Assembly (NCBI GenBank): GCA_904066235.2
Contig: CAJFCV020000006.1
Location: 12,338,001 to 12,402,000, forward strand
Source of the DNA: Bursaphelenchus xylophilus
Taxonomy: Eukaryota; Nematoda; Chromadorea; Rhabditida; Aphelenchoididae
Reading direction: 5' to 3'
DNA length: 64,000 nt
Shown in pieces: positions 22,491 to 33,959 of this stretch. The notes beneath the pieces were generated by a model that was given only the letters and a program-made list of their open reading frames with translations, made no database searches and was not told the DNA's origin. Positions within the stretch are counted from its first letter, which is position 1, and every line of letters starts with the position of its first letter. The position numbers and the translations under genes are program-made.

Positions 22491-24400
22491 TGTGAAGGCA
22501 TTCGAAACAGCGTCAAGTTTAATGAAGATGCTTGAAGGCGGCCTTAATGTTTTTCCAATCCTTGTAAAACAACTTCGTAAAGAACCTCCTGCTAGGATGT
22601 CAAAAAAAAGCCACCCGCTGAAATGGCGTCACAGGTTAGTTAAACCTTCTTGACGCGCGCAAAAAGTAATGTCGTACTTTACATTTTTTTTGCATTTGCA
22701 GTTTGTCAAACATTATATAAAAAGCGTTGTAAAATTGTTGGAAAACTACGGTACTTTAGAAAAGGCACAGTATGCTGAAGGCATGTGTTATGTTTACACA
22801 ACAATACTGTAGTCGCTGACGTAGTTTTTGCTCGTAGAATAGAGCCATAAAAAATATTATAATCCTCAAACGAAAAGTTTCAAAACCATTCTTTACAAAT
22901 TTTTTATCCCCCAAAAAGTAAAAACAACACCGCTGTTTACCAAATCAAAGAGAAACATTTACTCGGCGCTGACTTCAAGAGCCAGTGGAGCCAGCTAATT
23001 CCGCTTTTGTCCAAAACGCCATTTCGACCTGCTTTATAATTTGGCACCGGTGGTTTCGGGTTTTTACACACGATGTAAAAAAAGCGTGTCTATAAATGGC
23101 AGGTCAAGACTCTCCGGAATTTAGAGCAATGCGCTCGACTTGTCAAAAAGAAAAGAACGCACGTCAACTAAATACAAGGAATCAGTCAAAGGTTGGCCAG
23201 AAAAACGTGTGTGGGGAGATTCGTAAAAGTACCGTTATTTGCAATTCAACCATAGTCGTCGCAACGGTAGACATAAATAAGGTATAGCCCCGGCAGACTG
23301 ATAGGACAAATTTTGAATTTACCCCTTCAATTTTTTTCATGAAAAAATTTCTATGCCCGAAACTTTTTTTTGAACATGATCACCGTAAATAAACATGAAT
23401 TTAACCGGAACCCCTCTTATATACGCAAATACCATAAAGACCAAGTTGTTCACGTCATTCCAAGAGATAAATTAGACTACACGTTGAGTCCAGAAAACTC
23501 TAGACCCCAAGGGCATCGCAATTATGAGATAATAGCAGCAGAGTGCAAGGAGAGAGGGTAAACAACACAACCTGAATGATCTTAGTTAACACACGTCAAA
23601 AAAATCCCAGAAAAACCGGGAATGACTCCAAAGCGTCAGAATGGCCTGAGGCCTCAAAAACAGCTACAGTGGAGGACCTGATCCAGTGGCAAAAAACGTA
23701 CCATTTTGCATCCGGGAAGTATCAAAAATGTGGCAAAATGCTTCCCTCTCCAAGTAAAAAAACTACGATTTCAAAAGCTCTTTTTGTGAGGCGCTCTTCA
23801 AAACGGGTTTCTAGTTGGCGATGGAGACATTTTGTTAAATTTTTCTTCCCGGATGCAAAATGGTACGTTTTTTTGCAACTGGATCAGGTCACTCACCATA
23901 AGGTAGTTCCAACCTTATGGGCAGTTTTTTCCAGGCTTCACAGCCATTCTGACACTTTGGCTAACCGATCCATGTTTTTGGCTAACCATTTAAAAAATTT
24001 TGGCTGTAATTTCAGCTCATTGACTAGGTGGTTAAACAATTTTACAACATCAGCTACACATATTGAGCCAATACCCAATCCACACCAAATGTAATCTGTC
24101 CCAAATGAAGGATAGCCAAAAAAAAATACTTTTTACAACCAACTCAACTCACAACATCACGAAACTCCCCACACAAGGAGGGTTCTTCAATTTCTAACAA
24201 AAAATTTTTTTAATAAAATTACAAATTCATTGTCCATCAAAATTTCCCCAAAAACCCTCGTGTTTGGCATTTTTTTACTGTCTCAAAACATAAAAACAAA
24301 TGCATAATAGAGTTTTCACGAGGATATGTCAACAATTTGTTGTTGGGATGAGGGAAATTCAACAATTTTTAGGCCATTTTTAAGATCTATTTTACAAGAG
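22491..24400. other. Gene-poor spacer
   Basis: Scattered short open frames only (for example 23096-23287, 63 codons), without splice signals, signal peptides or family resemblance. It contains a family B element at 23664-23898. I call no gene here. Confidence 0.5.
23664..23898. repeat. Family B element
   Basis: CTACAGTGGAGGACCTGATCC to CAACTGGATCAGGTCACTC. The inner loop is shortened. Confidence 0.8.
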
Positions 24401-24646
24401 AAGTAGAGCAAGTGCGACGCTCAGATTTTTTACAGTTTTCTCAAACTGGGCATAGGCCATGTATCCCTGAAAGTTTTAGCTCGCACTTTCCAGGGGCAGC
24501 TGAGATATTCAACGACCTTTGCGGGCTAGAGAGCACGCGAAATGCGGAGAACGGACAGAAAAATGGGGAAGAAAAAAAACTATTCTAAGTTTGTGCCAAG
24601 TTTCGTCAAAATCTGGGCATCGCATTTGGCGCACTTCCCCTGCAGA
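24401..24646. repeat. Family F copy, short form
   Basis: Left end AGAGCAAGTGCGACGCTCAG, right end CTGGGCATCGCATTTGGCGC. At about 245 bp it is a shortened version of the 425-bp element. Confidence 0.7.
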
Positions 24647-24854
24647 AAAACGACTCTTTAACTGGAATTGAAGCAGTTCAGAGTAAGAAGAAGGCGGTAC
24701 TAAGTCTTTTCCAAATTCTTAATTTCCGGAAGCCTCGTTTCGAAAGGTTTTTTGCAATTTTTTCGTACAGTACTATCCGATGATGCGGCCGGATTGCAAA
24801 AGCAAAGTTAGTTCCAGAAAACGATACAAAAATGACGTTTTCAGGTGCGACGCA

Positions 24855-25080
24855 CCATGTCAATCCAAAATAGAAGAAAAAATTTCCCGCCCCTTTTTGG
24901 TGATTCGTTCAAAACGAAATGTCACAAAACGATAAAAAGCATAGCATTTTCTTGTCTTTCTTCTTCCCGTTCGAGGAAAAGCAATTATTTCGGGCGAAAA
25001 AAGCGCCGATAATTTCGCGACATTTCGTCTCTCTTTTAAATCAATGATAACGATACGAAGTGCGGTTCAGGAAATGCGCT
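24855..25080. repeat. Inverted-repeat element related to family E
   Basis: GTCAATCCAAAATAGAAG on the left and CTGGATTGACGTGCGCAC on the right. The interior after the first bases (AAATAGAAG...TTTCCCGCCC) matches family E, but the CACGGCAACCC ends are replaced by GTCAATCC. It is probably a relative with different termini. Confidence 0.5.
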
Positions 25081-25124
25081 GGATTGACGTGCGCACGTCA
25101 ATACGTTAGAAAAAATCTTTCCTA

Positions 25125-25665
25125 TCATTGAAAAAACATTTTGGGCTTTGCAACGGCTGGCGTAATGCTCAGCAATCTTTACAGGTGCGGTTCTAAACAT
25201 TAGAAAATGATATTTTAATGTTTTGACATGCGCGAGAGAATATTTTCTTCAAACTTCGTATAAAAGGTCTATATAGCAAGAAGAATAAAATATTTCCTAT
25301 CAAGAAATCTCAAATGCGAGGAAGCGACACAGGAATTATTTATAATTGTTCCGATTTCGTTGGGAAAAAGAGAAGATCGGTCAATATCTCTTGTGGCATT
25401 AAATGAGGTCTCGACCGTCCTTTCTTTTTCCCAACGAAATTGGAATAATTCTGACAATTCCTGTGTCATCTCCTCGCATTTATGATTTCTCGATAGGAAA
25501 TACTTTATTCTTCTGGCTAGATAGACCATTTTTATACAAAATTTGAAGAAAACATTCTCCTCGCGCACGTCAAAACGTTAAAATATCAATTGCTAACGTT
25601 TAGTCACCCCTGTAAAGATTGCTGAGAATGCCGCCGCCATTGCAATGCCCAAAATGTTTTTTGAT
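25125..25665. repeat. 540-bp palindrome with arms of about 260 bp
   Basis: 25125-25385 and 25405-25665 are imperfect inverted repeats of each other. Shared blocks include AAAAAACATTTTGGGC, CTCAGCAATCTTTACAGG, CACAGGAATT and TTTCGTTGGGAAAAAGA. Only about 20 bp separate the arms. No coding signal is evident and no other copy was seen in the window. Confidence 0.85.
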
Positions 25666-28361
25666 CCAAAATTTTTTTCTGGGCCGTAAAAGGAATCCTC
25701 CTTGCAAGGAAGTCAAAATAAACCAAAAACCAAAAATAAGCTCGTCCAAAATTCTCGAAGAGTCATCCTTGTTTGTCAACTGTAAGATTTCAGCCAGCTG
25801 AACCCGCAGCTCATCCAAACTCATCCCAAAAATTATACACATGGCTTCTAAAAATACCAAAATTAATTCCCTAAAAGCGGCAGGTCTTCGGTCTATACCG
25901 CTTCCAATGACTTAATCTTATTTTTCGACCGTCTTCAGATGCGGATGTAAGCCGGCAACGGATTATAGTTTCCAAACTACAACCCAATTTCGGCCAAAAA
26001 TCAGGAGGGACCAATCCAACAAATTTTCATCCCTCATTTCTCGAAGAAAATCTAGGCCTAATTAGGACTAATTATCAAATTATAAAATAAAGTTTAGTGC
26101 TCCAAAAAATACGAATAAAATGGTAGAGGAAATTGCAATTTTCAATCCCGTTTTTATCTCGGTTAATATGCCAGAGGTAATTAAAATTACTATCGTGAAA
26201 TTTACAGAAATGGCAACAATTTTTTTACTTGTTTTTTGTACTTTCCATACAGTTTCCGTTTTAATTTTAGGAAATGGAAAAAAATTTAATCAACGTATTT
26301 CAAAGTAGGAATAAATTTGTCATTTTGCAAAAATGACAACTGAAAAAATTGAAAATAATTTTGAGGAGATCTCCTCTAATTTTGATGTGAAAATTTTGAT
26401 TAGACTTGACATAAATTTTTTAAATTAGGATTCGAAAAAACATGAAAATTTTTTAGCTCGTGGTTTGCAGAAATATGGAGTTTTTTAGGTGGAAAAATTA
26501 CCAAAAATTGGACACTTTTTTTTAATCCGTGTTCAGGAAGTAAAAATTTTTTTAGGGAAAAGAAACGATAGTTAGAGAAATTTTTTCTCTGACCGTCTCT
26601 CTTCATTTCCATAGTCTCTCGTTCACAAAGATTGTTGAATATCTCGGCCGAAACTTCAAAGCAGAAGCTACGATACAGTGGGAGACCTGATCCAGTGGAA
26701 AAAACGTACCATTTTGCATCCGGAAAGTACCAAAAAATGCGGCAAAATGCTTCCCTCTCCAAGTGAAAAAACTTCGTTTTGAAGAATTTTGAAATCGGAG
26801 TCTTTTCACTTGGAGAGGGAAGCATTTTGCCACATTTTTGATACTTTCCGGATGCAAAATGGTACCTTTTTGCCACTGGATCAGATCGCCCACTGTATTT
26901 AGGAATGTATTACATGTATTATTAGACGTATTCTAGATGTATTATGCCCAGAAAATTTGTCGAAAATTGGAGGGTATCCGGTATCCCAAAAAAAATTACA
27001 GCAAAATTCCTCCAAAATTTTAAAAAAACTGCAAATTGCCAGTACACCCAAATTTTTACTATAATAAAAATCCGTACTCCCCACACCCGTAGTTTAACAT
27101 CCGTAAAATTAATCGTCATTACACTATAATTATCTCGATTACTTTACAATTTCACTAACGAAAATACCCACTCTAACCCTCATTTTGCACCTTCTCCCAC
27201 CCCTAAAAGGACAAGGACCAAAAAATTTTTTTCAAGATTACTTTACCCCACTCAAAAAATGATCAATTCAACTCAAAATCCTCTAGAAGAAAAGTAATTT
27301 CCAACCCAAATTCGGTGAAATCTTCACCTCAAACTAATGAGTAATTACTTTGCGACCGAAACGTTGGCCAAAACTGGATTAAAGAGTGCCAGATTAACGA
27401 AATCCAGCACTTTTTAACGGCTCTAAAAATCTTTATAAAAAAAGGTTTCCTTGTCAAAAAATTTTTTGCCTTATATAGCCCATATAGACGTTATATTCGC
27501 TGTGTAACATTCCCAACCTGCGTTGGTGGGTTTCGAAAAATTTTAGACCAAATTTTTTGAACACACCCTCAGGGGTTGTTGTCCCAAACCAGGAAATGAT
27601 TACATCGGGAAAAATAAAATGGACGTGCCAAATTTGGCAAGATCAGAAATTGAAGGTTTTCGCAACTCAAATTTGGAAACAAGATGGTATTAAGGCAATC
27701 AAAAATAAATTTACATCCATATATAAAACATCATACATCAACAAAAATTAGGCGTAATATTTTATTTTTTGGAATAACCTTCCCGGAAATGAACGTTTCG
27801 AGGCTTCTAATAGACGTTTTACGCCGTGATATAATCGCATATTGTGATAATTGGCATTTTCAAAACTTTTCGAAAAAAAAAATTTTTTGTAAAAATCCAA
27901 TATTTTCACAAAAAAATCTATTTTTTTCAATTTTAGCCGAGCCATTCAACTTTACAGACCTCACAAATACTGTATAATACCCTTATGTTTCATACCCAGG
28001 ATCGAATCGACGCATTTTACCTTGAGAACCGAAAAATTCCTCAAAATTCTTTAAAAAATGCAAAAATTTATGCATCCTTCAATTTTCAATACTCTCAAGG
28101 ATGCATGAAAGAATTACTCATCTTTTAAATGCATTATCCATCAATTCCGTAGGCTTCTATGTTCATCAACATCCATTTCTTCAATAAAAACGGGTAAAAT
28201 CAACCAAAAAATTGAAAACTAAAACTTCTGAACTAAAACACTGTCTAAAACTGTCACAAACTAAATTAAAACCTCTTTTAGATAACTTTTACAAATTTAT
28301 TATCCATTCAGAGTCATCAAAATCAGACTAAAATAAAAAAAAAATTATATTACCCATGTCC
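25666..28361. other. AT-rich spacer, no supported gene
   Basis: Holds a family B copy (26675-26898), a family F fragment (about 26400-26680) and a 60-codon minus-strand open frame near 25690-25840 (MSLDELRVQLAEILQLTNKD) that could be an exon remnant but has no partner. Otherwise it is low-complexity AT-rich sequence. Confidence 0.5.
26675..26898. repeat. Family B element
   Basis: TACAGTGGGAGACCTGATCC to CTGGATCAGATCGCCCACTGTA. Both ends and both arms are intact and the loop is short. Confidence 0.85.
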
Positions 28362-30190
28362 TCAATTACTCGTTTTTGACAATTTACTTAGCACATCCAG
28401 GACGAATGCTTCCAAATATAACAAGGGCTTGTCTCCTGAGATCGACATGTGTTGGAATTTGGCGGCGGAATCATAAAGGATCAACTTTTCTTCCACCGAC
28501 ACCAATTTTTTGCTCATTTCGATGGAAAGTTGCTAAAATAGGTCTGTTTATGGTCTAAAAGTCAAAGAAAAAAATGTAAAAAGATAGTAGCTTACCTCAA
28601 AAATAATATCGAGTGGGATTAGAGCGTTGATAAGATCGTAGAATCGGGAACGGACAGCTTGAACATCTTCAACTCGGCGTTTGTCCAGCAATCGGTTTGC
28701 AATGTCGATTATGGCAGCTCTCCAGTCCGGAAGAACAATTCGACAATTGTCATACAGGTAGTTTTTGCCTCTAAAACCAAATTTCAATAAAAAAACTACT
28801 AACAATCCACTGCACAGTGCAAAATTTTCTAAAAATCCACTGCACAGTGCAAAATCCACAAAAATTTCCGCACAGTGCAAAAAAATAAAGCAAAAAGTTA
28901 CCCTTTATCAACAGTGGCTTCCAATGCAAGAAGAGTAGTTCTGACATTATAATTAGTGGTTTCAATTAAGCTATGAATGAAATTATCCGTTACAGTGAAG
29001 CATTCTTTCTGAGCGACGTTCTTGACCAACTGTGTGAGCTAAAATAATATAAAAACTATGAATTCTGAATAATAATGAGCCTGAAAAACGTATATTAGAC
29101 CATTTACTTTCTCATTCAAGGCACTGAGCTTCAATTTTCAAAAAAAATATAAAAATACTATTTTTTTTTATCTATGCCTACTATAATATCCAAAAATCTA
29201 TATTCTTATCTGTAACTAGACAAAATTATTTTCAAATCTTCTAAGATTCCCTTACCTCCTCCTTCGACGGGCTGCTAAGCCTAATTGGAACACAACGGCT
29301 GACCAATGGCTCAATCATTTTGTGGATGTGCATGCAAACCAAAAAGATCTTGCATCTACTCGAATGCTTCTCCATGGTCCGACGCAGGGCAGATTGGGCG
29401 TCAAACGAGAGCCTGTCGGCTTCATGGACCACCACGACTGGAATTGCTGTCTTATTCATAATCAGGTATATTAACTTAGGATAAATAAGATTCAATATCC
29501 AAAAATAACTTCTTACCCTTGAATGGCTTGTCTGAAACCGAGAGAAACTGTTTGGCAGTGTCTTTGATCACATTTTGAACAACAATTCGATCGTGAATAC
29601 CGACGTCGCTGAAAATGGGGAGAACTATATTACACATGATAATAAGGAGAAACATTTATGAGATTGGTTATCGTACTTATATAAAATGCAATTAAAAAGA
29701 GAGAGCAGTCCCGTACCGAACTTTTGAGACCATTTACACCTCATTGAGACTTTTTCAAGGAATACAAACAACAAAAATTGAAAATTTATCATGTATAATA
29801 CCCGAAATATGACAAACTGCGGGAAACAACCTTCATAGCCTCGCGGGACTTTGCTATCAATCTAAACACCAAGAACAACCAAAAAAATTCCGCTTACCTC
29901 GGCCGAATTTCGATATGAAACTTGCTGTCCAAAGCGCTGATGGTCAATCCTTTTTTGGACGGAGTATCATACGAAAGTTGCGTTGCTTTCAATTGTAAAG
30001 CCCCATCTCCATAAATGTGACGAAGTGCACATCGAACTCTTGTTTCTTTACCTGCTCCATCTGGTCCATGGAACAATAAATGAGGGAAGTCGTTATTGGA
30101 GGTCAACCTTTTCAAGACATCCGAAGACTCCAAATTGAAATCCAATCCATCAAAGCTGGTTGGCCGATATTTGTCCACCCACAAGGACAT
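28362..30190 (-). CDS. rfc-3: Replication factor C subunit 3 (clamp loader small subunit)
   Basis: Six exons on the minus strand: 29898-30190, 29517-29608, 29256-29446, 28902-29038, 28596-28770 and 28362-28532 (stop TGA). All phases match, giving 352 residues; human RFC3 is 356. It starts MSLWVDKYRP, the conserved N-terminus of RFC3. It has a Walker A-type loop GPDGAGKETR (about 42-51), an acidic VVVHEADRL block at the Walker B position (about 132-141), the ALRRTMEKHSSRC block and the SRC motif (about 178-180). The C-terminal collar domain contains SRFYDLINALIPLDIIF and LYLEAFVLDVLSKL. RFC is the ATP-driven pentamer that opens PCNA and loads it at primer-template junctions in the nucleus. In this subunit the residue after the P-loop lysine is Glu (human has Lys), so the loop is not a canonical GK[ST]. 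The fourth intron holds family H palindromes (28805-28885). Confidence 0.95.
28805..28885. repeat. Family H motifs in an rfc-3 intron
   Basis: Three GCACAGTGC palindromes, two of them within a directly repeated CCACTGCACAGTGCAAAAT. No outer ends are recognised. Confidence 0.7.
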
Positions 30191-30489
30191 TGCTGAAAAA
30201 GAAATTAGATATTGTAAAAATTTTAAAAAATCTCAGAATTCGAAGAAAAATTATATTGTACATGATCGAATAAAATAAGAGATGGAAAAACTGGATGAAC
30301 CGACTATTTACACGAAAAAAACGTTGAAAACGACGAACCAACCCAAAAAATCTCACTTTTCTCGCAAAAAATTCTTTTCGAATGAATTTTCCCCGCGTAA
30401 ATTGCGGAATGCCAAAAATTTGCTTCATCTTTTCGCATTCAAATTTTTCGTGGCGATACACAGGCAAAACATCCATGTTGACAATGATC
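30191..30489. other. rfc-3 upstream region
   Basis: AT-rich promoter-side DNA. From about 30367 it carries a block (AATTTTCCCCGCGTAAAT, then ATCCATGTTGACAATGATC) that recurs at 33970-34090. A downstream-pointing open frame here is made of this repeat. Confidence 0.45.
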
Positions 30490-30812
30490 TGCAGGTCCAA
30501 GATGCATTTTCTGAAAGAAGACGACTTGGAATTCGTCCAAAAGAAGGACCTTTACCAAGAGCAGGACGTCCCATTCGTTTTGATGTCTAGATTTCCCGTT
30601 TTCTGCTCGGATGACCCGTCAAATTTGGAATTTTGTGGGGACCAAACACGGGACCAAGTGCAATATAAAATTTTGTCGAGGTTTTGGAGGGTTATCCGAA
30701 CAGAAGCGGACAAGCAAGCCATCAAATCACATGGGGCAGCCTGCTCTTGGCAAAAAATCCTTTTTTGAACAAATTCCAACGCGTTCATTCAGAAAATTCA
30801 TCTCGAACTGTA
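30490..30812. repeat. Inverted repeat with arms of about 110 bp
   Basis: The left arm (CATTTTCTGAAAGAAGACGA...TTGGAATTC) returns in reverse complement at 30710-30812. Shared blocks are CCAAGAGCAGG and CATTTTCTGAA-like. The arms give matching open frames (LEFVQKK / LEFVQKR) on opposite strands, which is a consequence of the symmetry and not evidence for a gene. Confidence 0.75.
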
Positions 30813-31054
30813 GATGAACTGTGCCACTCCCCCCTCGAAAAAAAACGGATTTTTCCCACCAAAAAATTTGCATAGAATACACATGAGTTCCCACTATAAA
30901 AGCGATGGATCTCGTGGAAGTCCACTCATTTTGTGTTCTCATTCTCGTCAGCGGCCGTTCCTTGGAACGTTTTCACCGACCAAATGCAAACGCCCCACTG
31001 ACTCCACTGAAACGGCACACTTGCTACGTAAGTTGTTGGGGACAGGTTTTTTGT

Positions 31055-31332
31055 GTTTTCCCATGCTTGTCGCCAACGCACAGTGCATTTTTCGCTTTTC
31101 GCAGAGTGCAAAACTCGAAAAAGCCGTTTGCACTGTGCAAATGTTTGCGCGAAACCGCGGCGGGGCAGTTGGAAAACGCTTACATCGCCGCGATTTCCGA
31201 ATTGCACAGTGCATTTTGAACTTTTTCCCACGCTTGCCGCCAACTCACAGTGCATTTTTTGTTTTTTTGCACAGTGCAAACCAAAGTGAGATGCACGGTG
31301 CTGGCTCGATGTCAATGCGCTGTATGAAAATT
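31055..31332. repeat. Family H element
   Basis: Several GCACAGTGC palindromes, the CCATGCTTGTCGCCAACGC block also seen at 8283, and a right end CAATGCGCTGTATGAAAATT. It lies between a strong splice donor (GTAAGTTG, 31018) and acceptor (TTTTTCAG, 31344), so it could be intronic. Confidence 0.7.
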
Positions 31333-31390
31333 GTAACTTTTTCAGCTCATCATCGTCGGCTTCGGTTTCTGAAGAGTTTGGAGCGAAATT

Positions 31391-31639
31391 ATGGCGTTTC
31401 CGCGCCGCCCATTGGTCATAAGGCCGGTTGGAGTTGTATTTGAAGGCTCAGGCGAAGGCGTTCCGGAGTTCCCGACCGCTTCAGAAGAGAGCGAAATTAT
31501 TGGGAAGCTGAGGGCCTTGATCTGGGACAAGCACCCGCCGAAGTTTGTGGTCACCGATGTCCGAAGCGAAGACCCAACCCGAAGAGAAAAAGTTCTAACC
31601 AAGAATGAGTATTTACGAAATAAAAATGTCAAAAAATAA
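31391..31639 (+). CDS. Possible small protein, 82 aa, unknown
   Basis: Open frame from ATG to TAA with coding-like codon choice: MAFPRRPLVIRPVGVVFEG, then EFPTASEESEIIGKLRALIW and a basic end. AATAAA overlaps the stop region (31636 onward). An acceptor TTTTTCAG ends 46 bp upstream. An upstream segment 30905-31017 (MDLVEVHSFCVLILVSG, signal-like) ends in a strong donor, but joining it at 31345 gives a stop after eight codons, so the two do not form one frame. The exon may be complete by itself with a spliced 5' UTR. I recognise no family. Confidence 0.4.
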   Translation: MAFPRRPLVIRPVGVVFEGSGEGVPEFPTASEESEIIGKLRALIWDKHPPKFVVTDVRSEDPTRREKVLTKNEYLRNKNVKK

Positions 31640-32432
31640 ATATTTTTGTATATCACGGCGGTTTCAAAGGTCTCTTTCGTGGTGGGAAAAAAATAAAAAA
31701 CGCGCAGCTTGCAGAGGAAGGTATACGATGAAACATGTTTAGTAAGAAATCGTACAGTTTCATCAGAAGTGTGATGTAATTGATACTAAAAGAATAAAAA
31801 AAATTTTCTTGATCTTTTCAGACCAATAATTAATTCAGAATTCACATTAAGATTTCTAAAATCATCAAATGAAGTGACGGTTAACATGCTTACTTAAATG
31901 AATATTAAAACAGCAATGAGGCCGTATTTTAATTAAATAGAGGAAGCAAACCCGTTCAAAGATGTAAAGGAAGCATTAGAACCTATGGGACCAACAAAAA
32001 CCGAAATTTTTTTTAAACGCTGCTTACAGCAATGTTGTACATATAGTGGCATACCCGATGAACACCAGCTGTGGTTATATGAGGCTAAAATAATTGTTAA
32101 ATGTTTAATTTATAAACATAGAGATGGAGGAGCACAGTCTATGCGTAATATATGGTCTTTTATTGGCTTAAGCCTTGATAGTTAAAGTGGATACGGTGAT
32201 GGTGGGTACTGTACCACAAGTCCTCGCTAATGCAAAATCGACGCTGATTCTAAACGATTATTGCTTACTGAGTTGTAGTAGCACCCTAACTCCTCATAAC
32301 CACCTTTGCATTTGTCTCACGATCAACTTTCACCTACTACAACATGACCAATGTACTTTCGGCCACAGACAAGTCTCTTCATTTGATCACCTACTTAGCC
32401 ATGCTGTATACCAAAATATAGCTAAGACAAAG
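31640..32432. other. Spacer without supported gene
   Basis: A single 66-codon plus-strand open frame (31985-32185, with FFKRCLQQCCTYSGIPDEHQ) has a protein-like look, but it lacks splice signals, a neighbour in frame or a family I know. It may be a remnant of a mobile element. Confidence 0.4.
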
Positions 32433-33776
32433 TAGTTTCTAAATCCCTGGTCGATTTTTGATCCGACTGTTTGTTCGAAGGATACTGTAGTTTTTCGAAA
32501 TTGTCAAAAATCAGCATGTTTTTTGGGTGTCATAACTTTTCGCTCAGTCAACCTTTTTCGACGTTTTCGGTGTCCATCGACTCGGAATCATGTATTTACA
32601 TATCCACTTCTTCATATCAAGTCGTAGTGGACGTTTTTGTCCCCACCCCGGTTTTGTCCCCAAGACGGTTTTGTCCCCAGGACGTTTTTGTCCCCACTTT
32701 TTTCGAGCCTTTTTGTCCCCAGACCGGTTTTGTCCCCAGGACGGTTTTGTCCCCAAGACGTTTTTGTCCCCATTTTTTTTATTTTTTTGTCCCCACACCG
32801 GTTTTGTCCCCAGGACGTTTTTGTCCCCAAGCTGGATAGTGCGATTAAAAATTATGCATTCAAATGTTAATGCTGTTGGTTTGGTACCCAGTACTGCTCA
32901 AACAACATGTTCTTAGCGCTTGGTACTGTATAGTACGAGGTGGTAGTATATAGCACGAGGTAAAAATTAAGCCATAACACGTCAATGATATGGGTTTGAA
33001 GCCCAGTACTTCTCAAAAATGTGTTTTAGCACATGGTACTATATAGCACGAATTTGTTTTTGCACAAAATGAACGTTTGATCAGTACTGCATACCAAAAC
33101 AACGTCATTCACGCGTTATAGCTTAATTTTTACCTCGTGCTATATAGTACCACCTTGTACTATACAGTACCAAGTGCTAAAAACACGTTTTTTGAGAAGT
33201 GCGGGGCTTCAAAACAACAGCATTAACGCGTTATGGCTTAATTTTTACATCGTGCTATATAGTACCACCTCGTACTATACAGTACCAAGCGCTAAGAACA
33301 TGTTGTTTGAGCAGTACTGGGTACCAAACCAACAGCATTAACATTTGAATGCATAATTTTTAATCGCACTATCCAGCTTGGGGACAAAAACGTCCTGGGG
33401 ACAAAACCGGTGTGGGGACAAAAAAATAAAAAAAGTGGGGACAAAAACGTCTTGGGTACAAAACCGTCCTGGGGACAAAACCGGTCTGGGGACAAAAAGG
33501 CTCGAAAAAAGTGGGGACAAAAACGTCCTGGGGACAAAACCGTCTTGGGGACAAAACCGGGGTGGGGACAAAACCGGGCCCAATCATATCAAGTACCCAT
33601 TTTGATTTTTGGTTTTGATACGGTATCCTCAACATAGGCAAATTTAGCGCCACAGACAATTGGTCTCCGTTTCCACTTCTGCAATGTGTTTAATACGTCA
33701 TTAGATAAATGACAACTTCTATTTTCTAAATCCCTGGTCGATTTTCGATTCGACTGTTAGTTTAAAAGTTACAGTA
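32433..33776. repeat. Large composite repeat: palindrome with TTTTGTCCCCA minisatellite arms, flanked by a direct repeat
   Basis: At 32629-32830 about ten units of roughly 17-19 bp built on GTTTTGTCCCCA lie in a row. At 33375-33575 the same array appears in reverse complement. Between them is a palindromic core with repeated TACTATATAGTACC-like words. Outside, TCTAAATCCCTGGTCGATTT occurs in direct orientation at about 32437 and 33726. The core words recur at 51890-52135. Confidence 0.85.
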
Positions 33777-33959
33777 AAAAAACGTCATTTTTTGCCTCCG
33801 CGAGCTGCGCCCCCGCTTCAAAAAAGGACAAAACGAAGTTCCCGCTTTTCTGTTGTGTGAAACCGCCGTGATATTTGATTTTTCTATCTTACTAATCGCA
33901 AATTGGTGGTGCATATTGGATTTTGTGGCGAAATGTCACGGAAAATATTGGCTTTCCTT

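Noticed and set aside
30382..30768. 128-codon plus-strand frame upstream of rfc-3
   Set aside because: It runs through a dispersed repeat and one arm of an inverted repeat, and the opposite arm gives a similar peptide on the other strand.
8142..31332. GCACAGTGC contains CACAGTG, the heptamer of V(D)J recombination signals
   Set aside because: No nonamer at 12 or 23 bp, and the motif is a symmetrical palindrome in repeats. The resemblance is coincidental as far as I can see.
32544..33605. Open frames on both strands reading repeated GDKNVLGTKPSWGQNR or CPQDGFVPRTFLSP
   Set aside because: Translations of the GTTTTGTCCCCA minisatellite; the same DNA repeat is read in several frames and in both orientations.
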